Notes under the pieces: generated by a model
What the model was told of the DNA's origin: nothing
The model's database searches: none
The model's input: only the letters and a program-made list of their open reading frames with translations
Translations under genes and position numbers: made by a program
Part shown: positions 49,715 through 61,733 of the stretch, one piece after another
Layout: each line of letters starts with the position of its first letter
Position numbering within the stretch: position 1 is the first letter of the stretch
Assembly: GCA_014529385.2 (NCBI GenBank)
Contig: CM043954.1
Location: forward strand, 6,885,806 to 6,949,805
Reading direction: 5' to 3'
From: Adiantum capillus-veneris
Taxonomy: Eukaryota > Streptophyta > Polypodiopsida > Polypodiales > Pteridaceae
DNA: 64,000 nucleotides

Positions 49715-52700
49715 ATGGCTGACAACAACAACATAGATGTGTTCAAGATGTTTGCTGTTGAGGACAGGTTGGATGGGGACAACTACCCTATGTGGGCTTA
49801 TATGATGCAACATGTTCTTGTGTCAAAGGGCATCTGGAACATTGTGCAGGGCATTGATGTACGTCCTGGTTCTGAGGATGTAGGCGATGTTGAGGATGTT
49901 GCAAGTCTTGCTGCAAGGATTGCTGCTATTAGAGTTGTTTTGCCTATGGCAGAACAAGCTCCTTGGGATGTTAAGGATGCGCAGGCTCATGCATTGATTG
50001 CGTTGTCTGTGAAGCGCACCATTGTTCCTCACATCCGTTCAGCAAAATCTGCAAAACAGGCTTGGGATATTCTAGCAGGTCTTTATGCGAGTCACAATGA
50101 GGCTAAAATTGCTTTGCTGCGTAAAGAGCTGGAGTCGAAGATTATGCATGAGGGAGATGATATGGAAACTTTCCTTGCTAGTGTCAAGGATATCAATGAG
50201 AAACTTGTTTCTGCAGGTGAAGTCATTTCAGATAGTTCCCTTGTGCAGACTGTTCTTGATGCCTTACCAGATTCCTACCAGACTTTTGCTAGTACTTGGA
50301 GACTGATGACCCAAGGAAATCCTGAATTTGTCAAGTTTGATGCATTATGCACATTGCTGTTGCAAGAGTCACTTTCTAGAAAAAACAAGACTAGGCAGCG
50401 TGCAGTTGAACATGCTTTTATTGCTTCTCAAAGAAAGGGTGGTAACAGTAATGAAACCACTTCTTATGGTTCTACTGCGAGTGGAAAAAATTCTGTTCCT
50501 AATGCTTCTGCTGGCAGCAATGCGTCTGGAAATTCTGGTGATAAGGGCAAAAAGAAGATACGTTGCCATTATTGTAAAGCTAATGATCACTTGATCAAGT
50601 CGTGTCCTAAGTTGAAGGACAAAGAGGCTAAGAAGAAAGAGGGTGGTTCCACTGCAAATGCTGGTTCCACTACAAATGCAGCCATTGTTGAGTCTTCTGT
50701 GAAAGGAGACTATAATGTTGATGTTGATGCAGAATGGGCTTTTAGCGCAGAGTGCACTTACAATCCTGTTGTCCATGATGCATGCTTGTCAGTTTTTGCT
50801 GCAGATTCACATGTGTGGTATTTCGACAGTGGTGCTACAAAGCACATTACCTCACATCGTGAATTGTTTACCTCTCTCGAGTATGTCCCTCATGGGAATT
50901 CAGTCACTTGTGCCAACAATGCCTCTTATCCAGTTCAGGGAGCTGGAAATATTGTGCTTACTGCTGCTAATGGCAGTTCTTTCACACTTGTTGATGCACT
51001 TTATGTACCTGGGATCAAGAAGAATCTCTTGTCTGTATCCGCACTTGCTAGACTTGGACTAGTAGTCAAATTTGTGGATGACAGATGTACAATTCATGAT
51101 CTCAGTTTTGGTGATGAAATTGTTGCATTTGGCCTTTTGTGCGGTGGGCTATATAAGCTCACTTTGTATGACAAGTGTGGACAAAATTTTGCAAATGCTA
51201 TTGCAGATTCAAGGGCTATTTCGGATGCAAAACTTTGGCATGCACGTTTTGGTCATCTGAATTTTGCCGGTTTGTTGCATTTGGAGAAATCTGATATGGT
51301 TGCTTCTTTGCCGCCTCTTGAAGCACCTGTCAAACATGTTTGTGAAGGCTGTATTCTGGGTAAAATGCAACGTTCTAAGTTTCCAAAGGATGGTTCAGTT
51401 AGGGCCACATGCAAGTTGCAGCTTGTGCATAGTGATGTTTGTGGGCCCATGCAAACTCCATCCTTGGGCAATTACCTGTACTTCGTGACTTTCATTGATG
51501 ATTACTCCAGGCATGCATGGGTATTTCCGCTTAAAGCGAAGTCCGAAGTTTTTATGTGCTCCAAACAATTTCTGGCTATGGCTGAAAATGTCTCGAAATG
51601 TACTATGGGCACCCTCCATTTCGATCGAGGGGGGGAGTATATGTCTCATGAATTTAATGCATTTCTGGCTAGTCGTGGGATAAAACACCAATGTACAATG
51701 CCTTACACACCTCAGCAAAATGGTGTTGCTGAGAGGAAAAACAGGTCACTGACAGAAATGGCACGATGTATGGTCAAAAGTCAAGCTTTGCCGCATTCTT
51801 TTTGGCTTGAGGCCATCATGTGTGCCACTTATGTACTTAACAGGTGTCCTACGAATGCTTTGCTGTCTATTACTCCATATGAAGCATGGCATGATAGAAA
51901 GCCTTCTATTGAGCACATGCGTGTTTTTGGTTGTTTGGCATATGCTTTGGTGCCACAAGTGCAACGCAAAAAATTGGATGATAAGGCTGTCAAATGTATT
52001 TTTGTTGGTTATAGTGGTGAAAGCAAAGGTTACAGGTTGTATCATCCGCAAACAAAACATATTTTGGTTTCTCGAGATGTAGTGTTTGTGGAAGATTCTG
52101 TTCAGACCTTGCTGTCATGTACTAGAGACAGTAATGTAAGCTCACAGGACATTTACGACACTTTGTTGCCTCTTTTCAGTGGTGGAAATACGAATGTAAG
52201 TTCCAATGAGGCAAATGTACAGGCTATGGGGGTTTCTGAAAATGTTCTAGATCACCCTATTACTGATGCAGATGTACATGATGTACTTGATGAGGAAAGG
52301 GCTGAAAATGAGCAGGCTAGAGGTATGCCAAAATGGCTGGTGCACACTTTGCGTGACGGTAAATTGCATGCACCTTTGTCTAGTTGTACTCGTTCAGGCT
52401 CTCGTCATGCATCTTATGCATCAGATTGTTATGCTTTGGCTGTGTCTAGCTTACATGATGTTGAGGAGCCTCTGTCTTTTGATGAAGCACAGAATTCAGA
52501 AAATTGGATGGCTTCCATGCAATCAGAATACGATGCACTCATAGAAAATGACACATGGACTTTATGTGATTTGCCTCCTAGCAAAAAGGCCATTGGTACG
52601 AAGTGGGTTTACAAGTTGAAACGCGAGCCGGATGGTGAGATCGATCGCCATAAGGCTCGACTTGTTGCAAAGGGTTATGCACAGCAAAAAGGCATTGATT

Positions 52701-53311
52701 ATGAAGAGACTTTTTCTCCCACTTGTTGTATGACTACTGTGAGTTTTCTATGTGCATTGGCAGCTCATTTTGGTTGGGATGTACATCAATCAGACATTGT
52801 TACTGCTTTCTTAAATAGTGACATATTTGAGGAAGTTTATGTAACGCAGCCTCGCGGTTTTGTCATAAAAGGACAAGAGGACAAAGTGTGCAGATGTAAG
52901 AAGGCTTTGTATGGGTTGGAGCAATCTCCTCGTGCTTGGTATGAGAAAGCTGACACTCATTTGGTCAAACGAGACTTTCGTAACAGTCCAACAAAAAGCA
53001 CATTGTATGTAAAGCGTGAGGATGATGTACTTCTCATTGTGGTTCTTTATGTCGATGATTTGTTGATCACCACTGGACCAAATGAGAGACATATTGCTGA
53101 ATTTAAGGCAAGTGGTTTTTGTTTCATGCTTGGCAGTTCATGTATATCATGGTTGAGCAAGAAGCAACCTACTGTGGCCACTTCGAGTTGTGAGGCTGAG
53201 TACAGGGCAGTCTTCACAGCTACGGTTGAGTGTGTATGGCTCAGACGCCTTATGGCTGATTTGGTTGTTGGACAGGACACTGCTAACACTATGGGTTTCA
53301 AGCTAATGTAG
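49715..53311 (+). pseudogene. Copia-1 gag-pol polyprotein with internal deletion
   Basis: 1198 residues from ATG 49715 (MADNNNIDVF). Order: gag (RLDGDNYPMWAYMMQ); zinc knuckle CHYCKANDHLIKSC (about residue 283); protease YFDSGATKHI (about 370); integrase with HARFGH...CEGC zinc module, Asp in LVHSDVCGP, Asp in HFDRGGEY (the usual N-G-G is R-G-G) and Glu in NGVAERKN; RT with QSDIVTAFLNSDI and YVDDLLIT (about 1117). After RT the frame jumps in phase to the end of RNase H (SSCEAEYRA), so roughly 150-200 residues covering late RT and early RNase H are lost. Order gag-protease-integrase-RT-RNase H is diagnostic of Copia. Open but defective. Confidence 0.85.
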
Positions 53312-53350
53312 CTGGGAGGGCGCTTGTCATCAAGCATTTCATCTCGTGCT

Positions 53351-53885
53351 ATCTATTGTTCTTCATCTCCTATTGGCGCCCCCCGGACGCCCACTTGAAT
53401 GAAGCTGCTAAAATCTGTCGTAACTTTCTCTCGTCTAGCAACCCACATAGAATTATCTGGAACAGGGGTATCCCGGCCAAGCATTCATTTCTTCTGTGGT
53501 TGATTTTGCACAAGGCTGTCTGGACTGGGAACAGAGCTCAGAAAGCAGGAATAGGATCTAGTACCGGTGCAAGATGTAACAGGATGGTGGAGGACATTCC
53601 ACACTCATTTATGAACTGTCCTAGTAACACCCCCATTCTTTCTCCGTGATCAGGGCATTAGGCTTTACTCCCAATTATAAACAAATGCTGCTTGGGGATT
53701 CTATGGCTGTCTTTTCTGTTGTCTGGAATAAGATTAGAGCAGAATTCTTTTGGATAATCTAGAAGGAGCGGAATGACAGGTTGTTCAACCCTGATTACCA
53801 GACCAAAAGTCTGAGAATGTTGTTTTTTCACGTAAATTTGCAGGTAACAAAACTCCGGCTGGACCAATGCAAGATCTACCAAGCA
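53351..53885 (+). pseudogene. LINE C-terminal zinc-finger region and tail
   Basis: 53356-53649 encodes WNRGIPAKHSFLLWLILH with Cys/His spacing down to HSFMNCP, the zinc-binding region that follows RT in plant LINEs. After a stop, WKERNDRLFN-like sequence (about 53755-53795, one stop) and a Leu-rich tail follow. Confidence 0.8.
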
Positions 53886-54299
53886 ATTTCAAAGTTCTTA
53901 CCGACTGCATGAGCATTAAACAAGCAGTAGGAAATACTGCTTGACATCTCGTATGCACGCCTGCAGCGGATGATGGTGGAGTGTAGGACTGAAGGGGAAA
54001 AGCTACAAAGACAACATGCTAATGGGGTGAGGCTCATCTCTCATTTGCAAGAAGTTCTCAGTGACCTCCCGAACATCGTTGGGCAAGGTTGGGAGCCTCA
54101 AGATGCTCCTTAAGGATCTGTGGATGCTCTGATTTTTGTAGCTGAACTATGGTTTTTGTATATCCGATCTGCGGTCATGTATTATCAGTCAATAATCGGT
54201 GTATATAGGTTGAACTCTATCGGGACGTGGTCCCTTGCTATGTAATTTTTGTCTCTCTAATGTAATTTCTCTCGCCCACTTTGGCAAAAAAAAAGGGAA
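53886..54299 (+). other. LINE 3' untranslated region and A tract
   Basis: Includes TGTAATTTTT and TGTAATTTCT near the end, then nine A and GGGAAG. No coding features seen. Confidence 0.6.
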
Positions 54300-54327
54300 G
54301 GGGGGGGGGGGGGGGGGGGGGGGGGGG
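54300..54327. repeat. Homopolymer of 28 G
   Basis: Uninterrupted G28 just after the LINE tail. It can form a G-quadruplex; length is unreliable in sequencing. Confidence 0.85.
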
Positions 54328-54566
54328 TTTGAAAAATTGCATGTCCAAAAGAAATTTCTACTATGCTTGGCAAGCCTGATGATTTAATCACTTGTTAGTG
54401 AAAAATGTCATATGTATTTTTAATTATTTTTTAATGCACTTCTTTTTAATTGGGTGATAATTTAGTGAGCACTCATTGTGAAGCATGAACACTATCACAA
54501 AATGATGAAGCACCGAGGCAAGATGCGAGCAACCTCAAGAAACAAGAAAAGCGGTAGAGTGAATCC

Positions 54567-54607
<41 letters not shown>

Positions 54608-54834
54608 GTAGGCCGCCGCACTGAGAGTTGAGAGCGCTATGATCAGGGTAGAGAATCGAGATTGGGTAGACATGCTGGGTGCTCCCCAAGATCATGCATG
54701 CCTAATGTTGCTCGAGGCCATCGGCAATGTGGATAGAATCACCAAAAAGTCCCTCAGCTAGAGCTTAGAAGGGAACGCTCAAGAAGAGAGAGAACTCAGA
54801 GCACAAAACAGGGATGTGGCCACCTGTGGATGGG

Positions 54835-54866
<32 letters not shown>

Positions 54867-55096
54867 TGCCTGATCGATTTTGAGTAAGCTTTGCTTTCTG
54901 TCACTTTTCTCATCTCTCATTCATGCATGATGATGCGAGGGACTGGAGTCGCAAGGGCAAGGTGCGAGACTCCAAGCAATGTAAGGGGCTCATGAGTCAT
55001 GAAAGCGAGAGGAGGGTTGTGGAGCCGGGAGAAGGGACCCAAGTAGCAGAGGTGCCGGTTTAGCAGGGACTCATAGGAAAAGAGAGGTGCTGCCTT

Positions 55097-55134
<38 letters not shown>

Positions 55135-55746
55135 GATCAATAGAATTGTCCTCTAAATTGAATCTCAACGTCTACATGAATCTTTCACTATTACATGATC
55201 AAACCGCTAGCTCGCTAATGGTTGTAATTCGTGCCCATAGACAGCATACCTAAAGCTTCCAGTCGCTCATGACAGTTTGCAGTAATGTGACGGAGCTTTT
55301 GGAGCTGCTTGAGAGCTCACCTCTTCTGAAACAATTATCTTGCACGCCTCAGTCCAAGCAGATCTGCCTATATGTATATATTGAACAAGCCTTCAACTCC
55401 TTGCTATATATAGCTCAAAGCTCCAATGACTGAGCTAGCAGTGCACACATGCAACCCAAGCAAACTGAAGGTGCAGTCCACAGCTCAAGAGATATGCAGC
55501 ACCGCGCCCTGGGGTGTCTGAGGCGACGATCGTCACAACCTTTATATGAGCACGCTGGCAGTAAAAGATCATGCCATACAGAGGTTTTCTCACCTCATGA
55601 ATATTAACATGGTGGGGAGTTGAAGGAATGCGAACGTGGTCGAGAGGCCGAGCAGGCGGGAGAGATGAAGAGGTGAGTGATGAAGCCGAGGGCCAGAGAG
55701 GATGTAGGTGATTAATTGGCTGGAAAACCCCTCTCCAAGCTCAAGT

Positions 55747-55797
<51 letters not shown>

Positions 55798-55876
55798 CGA
55801 GTGATGAAGCTGAGGGGCCAGAGAGGATGTAGGTGATTAATTGGCTGGAAAACCCCTCTTGAAGCTCAAGCGCTTG

Positions 55877-55909
<33 letters not shown>

Positions 55910-55987
55910 TCTCTATCGCGCTGTTAATTTTCTTAATGCACTAACCTTTTAACCTTCCATTTTTTAAGTCTTTTAAGTCTATCATCT
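54328..55987. other. Unassigned microsatellite-rich DNA
   Basis: No coding region that I can support. Contains CT or GA tracts at about 54572-54605, 54836-54861, 55098-55132, 55749-55795 and 55877-55915. TATATA words near 55372 and 55408 have no ORF behind them. Origin unknown; it may be flanking genomic DNA or decayed elements. Confidence 0.5.
55675..55915. repeat. Tandem duplication of a 124-bp unit carrying a CT microsatellite
   Basis: Units start at 55675 and 55799 (GAGTGATGAAG...GGAAAACCCCTCT...), each ending in a CT run of different length. About 90% identical outside the CT runs. Confidence 0.85.
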
Positions 55988-56182
55988 TGTTGGGGTATAA
56001 AGCCCAATGTGGTCGCCCAGGTAAGTGGGCGGGCCGCCATGTATGTACACATATTCTTTTGTAAAAACCTAATAAGAACTCACTATGCTCTACACATCAC
56101 AGTAGAGCGAATTCACCATATCGTCGTGCTCTTCTTCTCGCACTCTCTCTCGCGTCGCACTTCCGCTCGTACTCCTTCAACT
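55988..56182 (+). repeat. Copia-2 5' LTR (about 195 bp)
   Basis: Starts TGTTGGGGTATAAAGCCC and ends near CTTCAACTA, just before TATCAGAGC. The TG start is clear; the end is altered, so the boundary is approximate. Confidence 0.55.
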
Positions 56183-56183
56183 A

Positions 56184-56194
56184 CTATCAGAGCT
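56184..56194 (+). promoter_or_regulatory. Copia-2 primer-binding site, degenerate
   Basis: ACTATCAGAGC matches the initiator tRNA-Met site TGGTATCAGAGC from TATCAGAGC onward. Confidence 0.6.
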
Positions 56195-57278
56195 CAGATT
56201 GAGACTCGGGGCAGCACTGCAGGAGCCTAAAGTCACCAACTCAGATTGGAGTGAAGTTCGACAGGCGAAGACACGGCCCCAAATCTCGTGGGCGTGCCCA
56301 AAGGGCTCGGTGTTCTCAGAATTTCATTCTGAGGTCATCTCGGCCACCGTTCGGCTTTGACAAAGGTCTGCGTAGGCCATTTTCGACTACGTGGTCTCGA
56401 CGGGTGCAAATCCGACTCTGCAAATTTGGGGTTTTCGGCCTACGACTGCAGGTGCTGAGGATATCGACACTCCCAGAGTGTTGATTTGTGGCTGTCTACA
56501 CATCGAAAGACGGCTCACAGTTCTTGGAGGCGTGTCACATACGACACGGGCGCATCTACACACAGACTGTAGGCGACATCCACTAGTTCATCAGGTAGCT
56601 TGTGTTTGCTGCTTGATATTCCAGATTTCATCCTGACATTGCAGGTACTTCCACATGGGATGTATTGTCAGAGATGATGTATGTTTGTTGAGGGTTTGCT
56701 GGCTGTGAGTCACGCAGCAAACAACCGCCGTAGCGGTTACAGCATATAGTGGGAAATTTGTGGATGTATGACTTTGTGGGAAGTCTATGTACTGTCAGAT
56801 TTACTGCAGCCTTTGTTGAGGGTCGAGTGAGGTTTTATTGAGCTGGGGTATTCTCGAATGTTGAGATCCTTTCGGTGATACAGGTCTTGGAGCGATCCCT
56901 CGAGCACCCTTAGATAGGCAGCTAGGATGTATTGACTGTGAATTAGACAGTTGGGATTGCATCTTTGCTTTACTGTCGTTGAGACATTGTCACAGTCTAT
57001 GCTTACAGGACAGTGACAGGACAGTGAGAGACAGTACAGGTGCATGACAGGTTTACCCGCAGCTTACACTGTTAGAGAGACAGTGTTTTTTGAGCTGTTT
57101 TTTGGTCTGTTTTTTGAGGACACCAGAGCCATTTTACAAAGGAGACTCTTTGGAAATTTATGTAGAATCTGAAGCTTTCTTGGTTCATTTGACAGGTTGA
57201 TATTGGTTCAGAGGTCAGTTTACAGGGGAAACTCTGCCGAATTTTTCCCAGGAAAGTAAACCACTGTGAAGCGTAGCT
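56195..57278 (+). other. Copia-2 leader
   Basis: About 1.1 kb without a supported gene. Short open frames at 56251-56484 and 56391-56636 overlap each other and look accidental. Confidence 0.5.
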
Positions 57279-60200
57279 ATGGTTGGATCACAGGACACTG
57301 CTCTTTACAATATCAAGAAGCTGGATGGAACCAATTTTCCATTGTGGAAGAAGCCGATTTGACACGTGTTGGTACAAAAGAAGCAGATAAAACCTATAAA
57401 GCTCAAGGGGATAAAACCAGAAGATATGGAGGAAGATGAATGGAGCGAAATGGATGAATTGGCACTTTCTACCATTATGCTGACTTTGGCAGAAAGAGTT
57501 TACTTCAATGTAGCAGACAAGATGTCGGCTTATCAAGCATGGTTAAAGCTGAGTGATCTTTATGAGAAGCAGAGTGTAGCTTCACAGGTATACTGGCTTA
57601 AGAAGCTTGTTGACTTGAAGATGAAAGAAGGGACACCTATGTCCAATCATCTGAATGAATTCAACACAATCTACAGTCAGTTGTCAGCTCAAGGTGTCAA
57701 GTTTGATGAACCTGTTAGAGCTATGTTCCTGTTGATCACATTGCCGGAAAGTTGGGACACTTTTCACACAGCTTTGAGTAATTCTGCACCTCCAGATGGT
57801 TTGAACATAGCAGGTGTAGAAGGAAGTCTGCTTACTAAAGAAACCAATAGAAAGACAATGGACAAAGGCAAAAGAACAGCGTTAGTTGTCAGGGGAAGGA
57901 CCAAAGAAAAGTACAAAGGTGGAAAGAGGAATTAGTCTCGTAGCAAGTCCCGCAGTGCTAAAGGCAAGAGTGACATAGAATGCTACCATTGTGGCAAGAA
58001 GGGTCACATGAAAAGAGACTGCAGAGAATGGAAAGCAGAAAAAGGCAAAGAGAAAGCTGAAGACCATGGTGAGAAGAACAAGTCCTCAGTGAAGATTCAA
58101 GAAATAAATGTGACAAACACTGTTGCAGAGGATGACAGTCTAGTGTCAGGAGACATCTACTTCTTGAAGAATACAATGGACTCAGCTCTTCTTACAGCAT
58201 CTGATGGAAATGCACTGAGTGACTGGATAATAGACTCAAGGGCATCACTTCATGTGTCTCCAAACAAGGAGTGGTTTACTTCTTATGTGACCACTAAAGA
58301 ACATGTTCGGCTAGGCAATGGGCGGACATGTGAGATCTTAGGTGTTGGAGATGTTCAATTGAAGTTTCAGAATGGCTCTTCTTTCACGCTGAAGAATGTA
58401 AGACATGTTCCCGCAATTACAAAGAGCTTGATCAGCACAGGTTTACTTGATGATGCTGGCTACGTCACCATTTTTGGACAGAACATGTGGAAGATATCCA
58501 AGGGTTCTGGGACAGTAGCACATGGAGTAAAGTCTGGAGGACTTTACATGATTTATGTATCAAATGTCTCTAAAAATTTAGTCAATGTAACCGAGCAGCC
58601 GAACGTTTCTTTGTGGCATAGCCGGTTAGGACATATGTCCAAGAAGGGAATGGAAATCTTGTCTCGTTCTGGTTATTTGCCTGGCTTTTCATTTAATGAT
58701 TTTGAATTCTGTGAACATTGTCTGTATGGTAAGCAAACACAGCAGCCACATAAGCATAGAAGCAGTAGAAGAGATACACAGTTGGCACTTGTTCATAGTG
58801 ATTTGTGTGGACCTATGCCTAACCTATCTCTAGGGGGAGCTTCTTACTTTATGACATTTATAGATGATTACTCGAGGAAAGTATGGGTTTACTTTCTCAA
58901 GCACAAGGATGAAGCGTTTAGTGTTTTCAAAACGTTTGTGACACTTGTGGAGAATTAGAGTGGCAAGAAGCTTAAATGCTTACGCACTGATAATGGTGGA
59001 GAGTATGTTTCAAAGGCCTTTCAGGACTTTTGTGAGTCAAAAGGTATAAAACATGAAATTACTGCTCCTTACAATCCTCCTCAAAATGGTGTTGCTGAGA
59101 GGATGAATAGGACCATACAAGAGAAGGTCAGAAGTATGTTGTCTAATGCACAACTGGCAAATGGGTTTTGGGCTGAAGCTGTATCAACAGCTGTTCATCT
59201 TGTAAATAGATCTCCTAGCAAGGTTTTGTAGAAGGATTCAGTGCCAGAGATGGTATGGTCAGGCAAAATGCCCTCATACAAGCATCTCAGAGTCTTTGGC
59301 TGTGAGGCATATACTCACGTTCCAAAGGAATTTAGGAACAAACTTGAGCCAAAGAGTAGAAAGTGCATCTTTCTAGGCTATGGTAATTCTGGTGAGATGG
59401 GGTACAGACTTTGGGATCCTGAATCCAGAGAGGTTGTCCGCAGCAATGATGTTCACTTTAATGAATCCAAATATCATTCTAAACCAGAGAGGGTTGAGGA
59501 GATTAGAAGAGTTGTCTTCCAAGAAGATGGACCTGCACGTGCAAGACAAAATGTCAGGGCTCAAGAGGAGCAAGGACAGGATAGAGTGGAACTACAGGTT
59601 GTGGCTGAGCCTCAGCCACCTATTGTTCGTAGATCTGGACGTGTCACGCGACCTCCTGATAGGTTTGTTCCATCTATGAACTATGTCATGTTGACTGATT
59701 GAAATGAGCCTTCATGTTACAAGGAAGCAGTGCAAACGAAGGACTCCGGGAATTGGCAATTGGCCATGCAGTCAGAGATGACAGCTCTGCATAAAAACCA
59801 GACATGGAAGCTAGTTAAATTACCACGGGGCAAAAAGGCTATACCCTGTAAATGGGTTTACAGGTATAAGATCACCGCTCATGATAGTCAGCCAAAGTAC
59901 AAAGCAAGGCTTGTTGCCAAGGGCTTTAAGCAAGAACAAGGCATTGACTTTGATGAAGTCTTCTCTCCGGTGGTCAAGATGACTACATTGAGATGCTTTC
60001 TTGCATTGGTTGCCATATTAGATTTGGTGTTGCACCAAATGGATGTCAAGACAGCGTTCTTGCATGGTGATTTAGATGTGGAAATTTACATGCAGCAGCC
60101 AGAAGGGTTTGTTGAGAAAGGCAAGGAAGATTGGGTATGCCAGTTGTTAAAGAGTCTTTATGGCTTAAAAAAATCATCGAGGGCATGGTACCATAAATTC

Positions 60201-61190
60201 CACAAGTTTATGCTTTCTCAAGGCTACAAACGTAGTGAGTTCGATCACTGTCTATATACAAAGAAGGCTAAGGATGGCAGTTGGTTGATCCTTATTTTGT
60301 ATGTGGATGACATGTTGATTGCTGGCAAGCACTTGGAAGAAATTTCAGCTTTGAAGTCAAAGATGGCAAAATCGTTTGACATGAAAGACATGGGTGAGGC
60401 AAGTCATATACTTGGTATGCGCATTGAGAGAGACATATCAAAGAAGTTGATTTGGTTATCTCAAACAGAGTATATTGACAAGGTTTTGCAACGTTTCAAT
60501 ATGGAGAAGGGAAAGGCACTGAGTGTTCCATTGCCACCATATGTGAAACTTAGCAAACAAGATTGTCCTGTGTCTGAGGAAGAACAGGCTGAAATGGATA
60601 AGATTCCATATGCGTCTGCAGTGGGTAGTTTGATGTATGCAATGATTGCTACTCGCCCAGACATTGCATTTGCAGTGGGAGTAGTAAGTCGATACATGTC
60701 AAACCCAGGCAAGAAACATTGGGAGGCAGTGAAAGGAATATTGAGATACCTGAAAGCTACAAAGAGTATGCGTATATGCTATGGGAGTCAGGAGCTAAGT
60801 GTAAAGGGTTTTACAGACTCAGATTATGCAGGTGACTTAGACAACCGAAGGTCTACGTCAGGGTATGTCTTTACATTGGCTGGTGGAGCAGTATCATGGC
60901 GTTCTAGATTACAAGATTGTGTTACTCAGTCTACTACAGAGGCTGAATATGTTGCAGCATCAGAGGCATGCAAAGAATCAATTTGGCTTAAGCGACTAGT
61001 AACAGATTTGGGAATCAAAGAAGAGATGCCTATGTTATATTGTGATAGTCAAAGTGCTATACAATTGGCTCGCAATCCAGTTTATCACTCAAAGACAAAG
61101 CATGTGGATGTGAAGTATCATTTCATCAGGGAAATGCTCGAGGATAAGCAACTTCAGCTTGTCAAAGTTCACACCACAGAAAATCCTGCT
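57279..61190 (+). pseudogene. Copia-2 gag-pol, one frame with five stops
   Basis: ATG 57279 (MVGSQDTALYNIKKL). A single frame runs about 3.9 kb; stops at 57360 (TGA), 57933 (TAG), 58956 (TAG), 59229 (TAG) and 59700 (TGA), no frameshifts. Order: gag; zinc knuckle CYHCGKKGHMKRDC (57981-58022); protease WIIDSRASLHV, where the usual G is R, so inactive; integrase with HSRLGH...CEHC, Asp in VHSDLCGP, Asp in RTDNGGEY and Glu in NGVAERMN; RT with QMDVKTAFLHGDL and YVDDMLIA (about 60301); RNase H with Asp in TDSDYAGD, Glu in TTEAEYVA and Asp in YCDSQSAI. The C-terminal end is cut after VHTTENPA. Confidence 0.9.
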
Positions 61191-61695
61191 CCAACCCAAA
61201 TTATTTTCTCATATTAAATTGATCCCTCAATGTGGGATAATAAACGGGAACAAGGGTTAAGATATAGACATGTGCTTATAGATCTATCTCAACACGGGGC
61301 CAATGGTAAAGGGGCCCAAATGAGAGATGGAGCAAGGCTACGAATGGAGTTTAGAATACCTTAGGGTTAGCTTCATTAAAGACCTCCAAAGGTTAGTGTT
61401 TAAAGTCCTTTGACCTAAGTTAGGGCTGAGCTTGAGGTGGGAACCCGGCCCAAGCTTGAGGTGCTTGTCTTGCTTGAGGTGCTTGTCATGCTTGAGGTAC
61501 TTGTCGTGCTTGATTAAGGTGCTTGAGGTGCTTGTTTTGCTGGATAATTAAGGTGCTTTGTTGTGCTTGCTTGTGGGAACACCCCCAAGCTAGAAGTGCT
61601 TTGTCATGCTTGATGAGTGAGGTGCTTGAGCACCAAAAATCAAAGTGATCCCTACATAAGAGAGGCGAGCCCATATTGTAGGGGCTAGTGAGAGA

Positions 61696-61733
<38 letters not shown>

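Larger units (their letters stand above)
49179..53350 (+). mobile_element. Copia-1: Ty1/Copia element with internal and 3' deletions, inserted in the LINE
   Basis: Short 5' LTR, initiator-Met primer site, leader, one long gag-pol frame. The 3' LTR is missing; only a 12-base match to the LTR (CGTGCTATCTAT at about 53344) is left, which may be chance. Confidence 0.8.
47531..54296 (+). mobile_element. LINE (plant L1-type), split by Copia-1
   Basis: Left part 47531-49178 has the end of an apurinic-type endonuclease and the first half of RT. The right part, about 53350-54296, has the C-terminal zinc-finger region and 3' end with a short A tract (54286-54294). The middle, including the catalytic YADD part of RT, is missing. 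Non-LTR elements integrate by target-primed reverse transcription. Dead copy. Confidence 0.85.
55988..61190 (+). mobile_element. Copia-2: Ty1/Copia element, 3'-truncated
   Basis: 5' LTR, degenerate primer site, leader of 1.1 kb and gag-pol of 3.9 kb. The 3' end is lost at a fusion with a chromovirus LTR at about 61190. Similar in pol to the Tork/Tnt1 type. Confidence 0.8.

Noticed and set aside
55360-55420. TATATA motifs as a host-gene promoter
   Set aside because: No coding region follows; AT words are expected in such DNA.
56251-56636. Two overlapping ORFs in the Copia-2 leader as genes
   Set aside because: They overlap in different frames, have no motif and lie in an untranslated leader.
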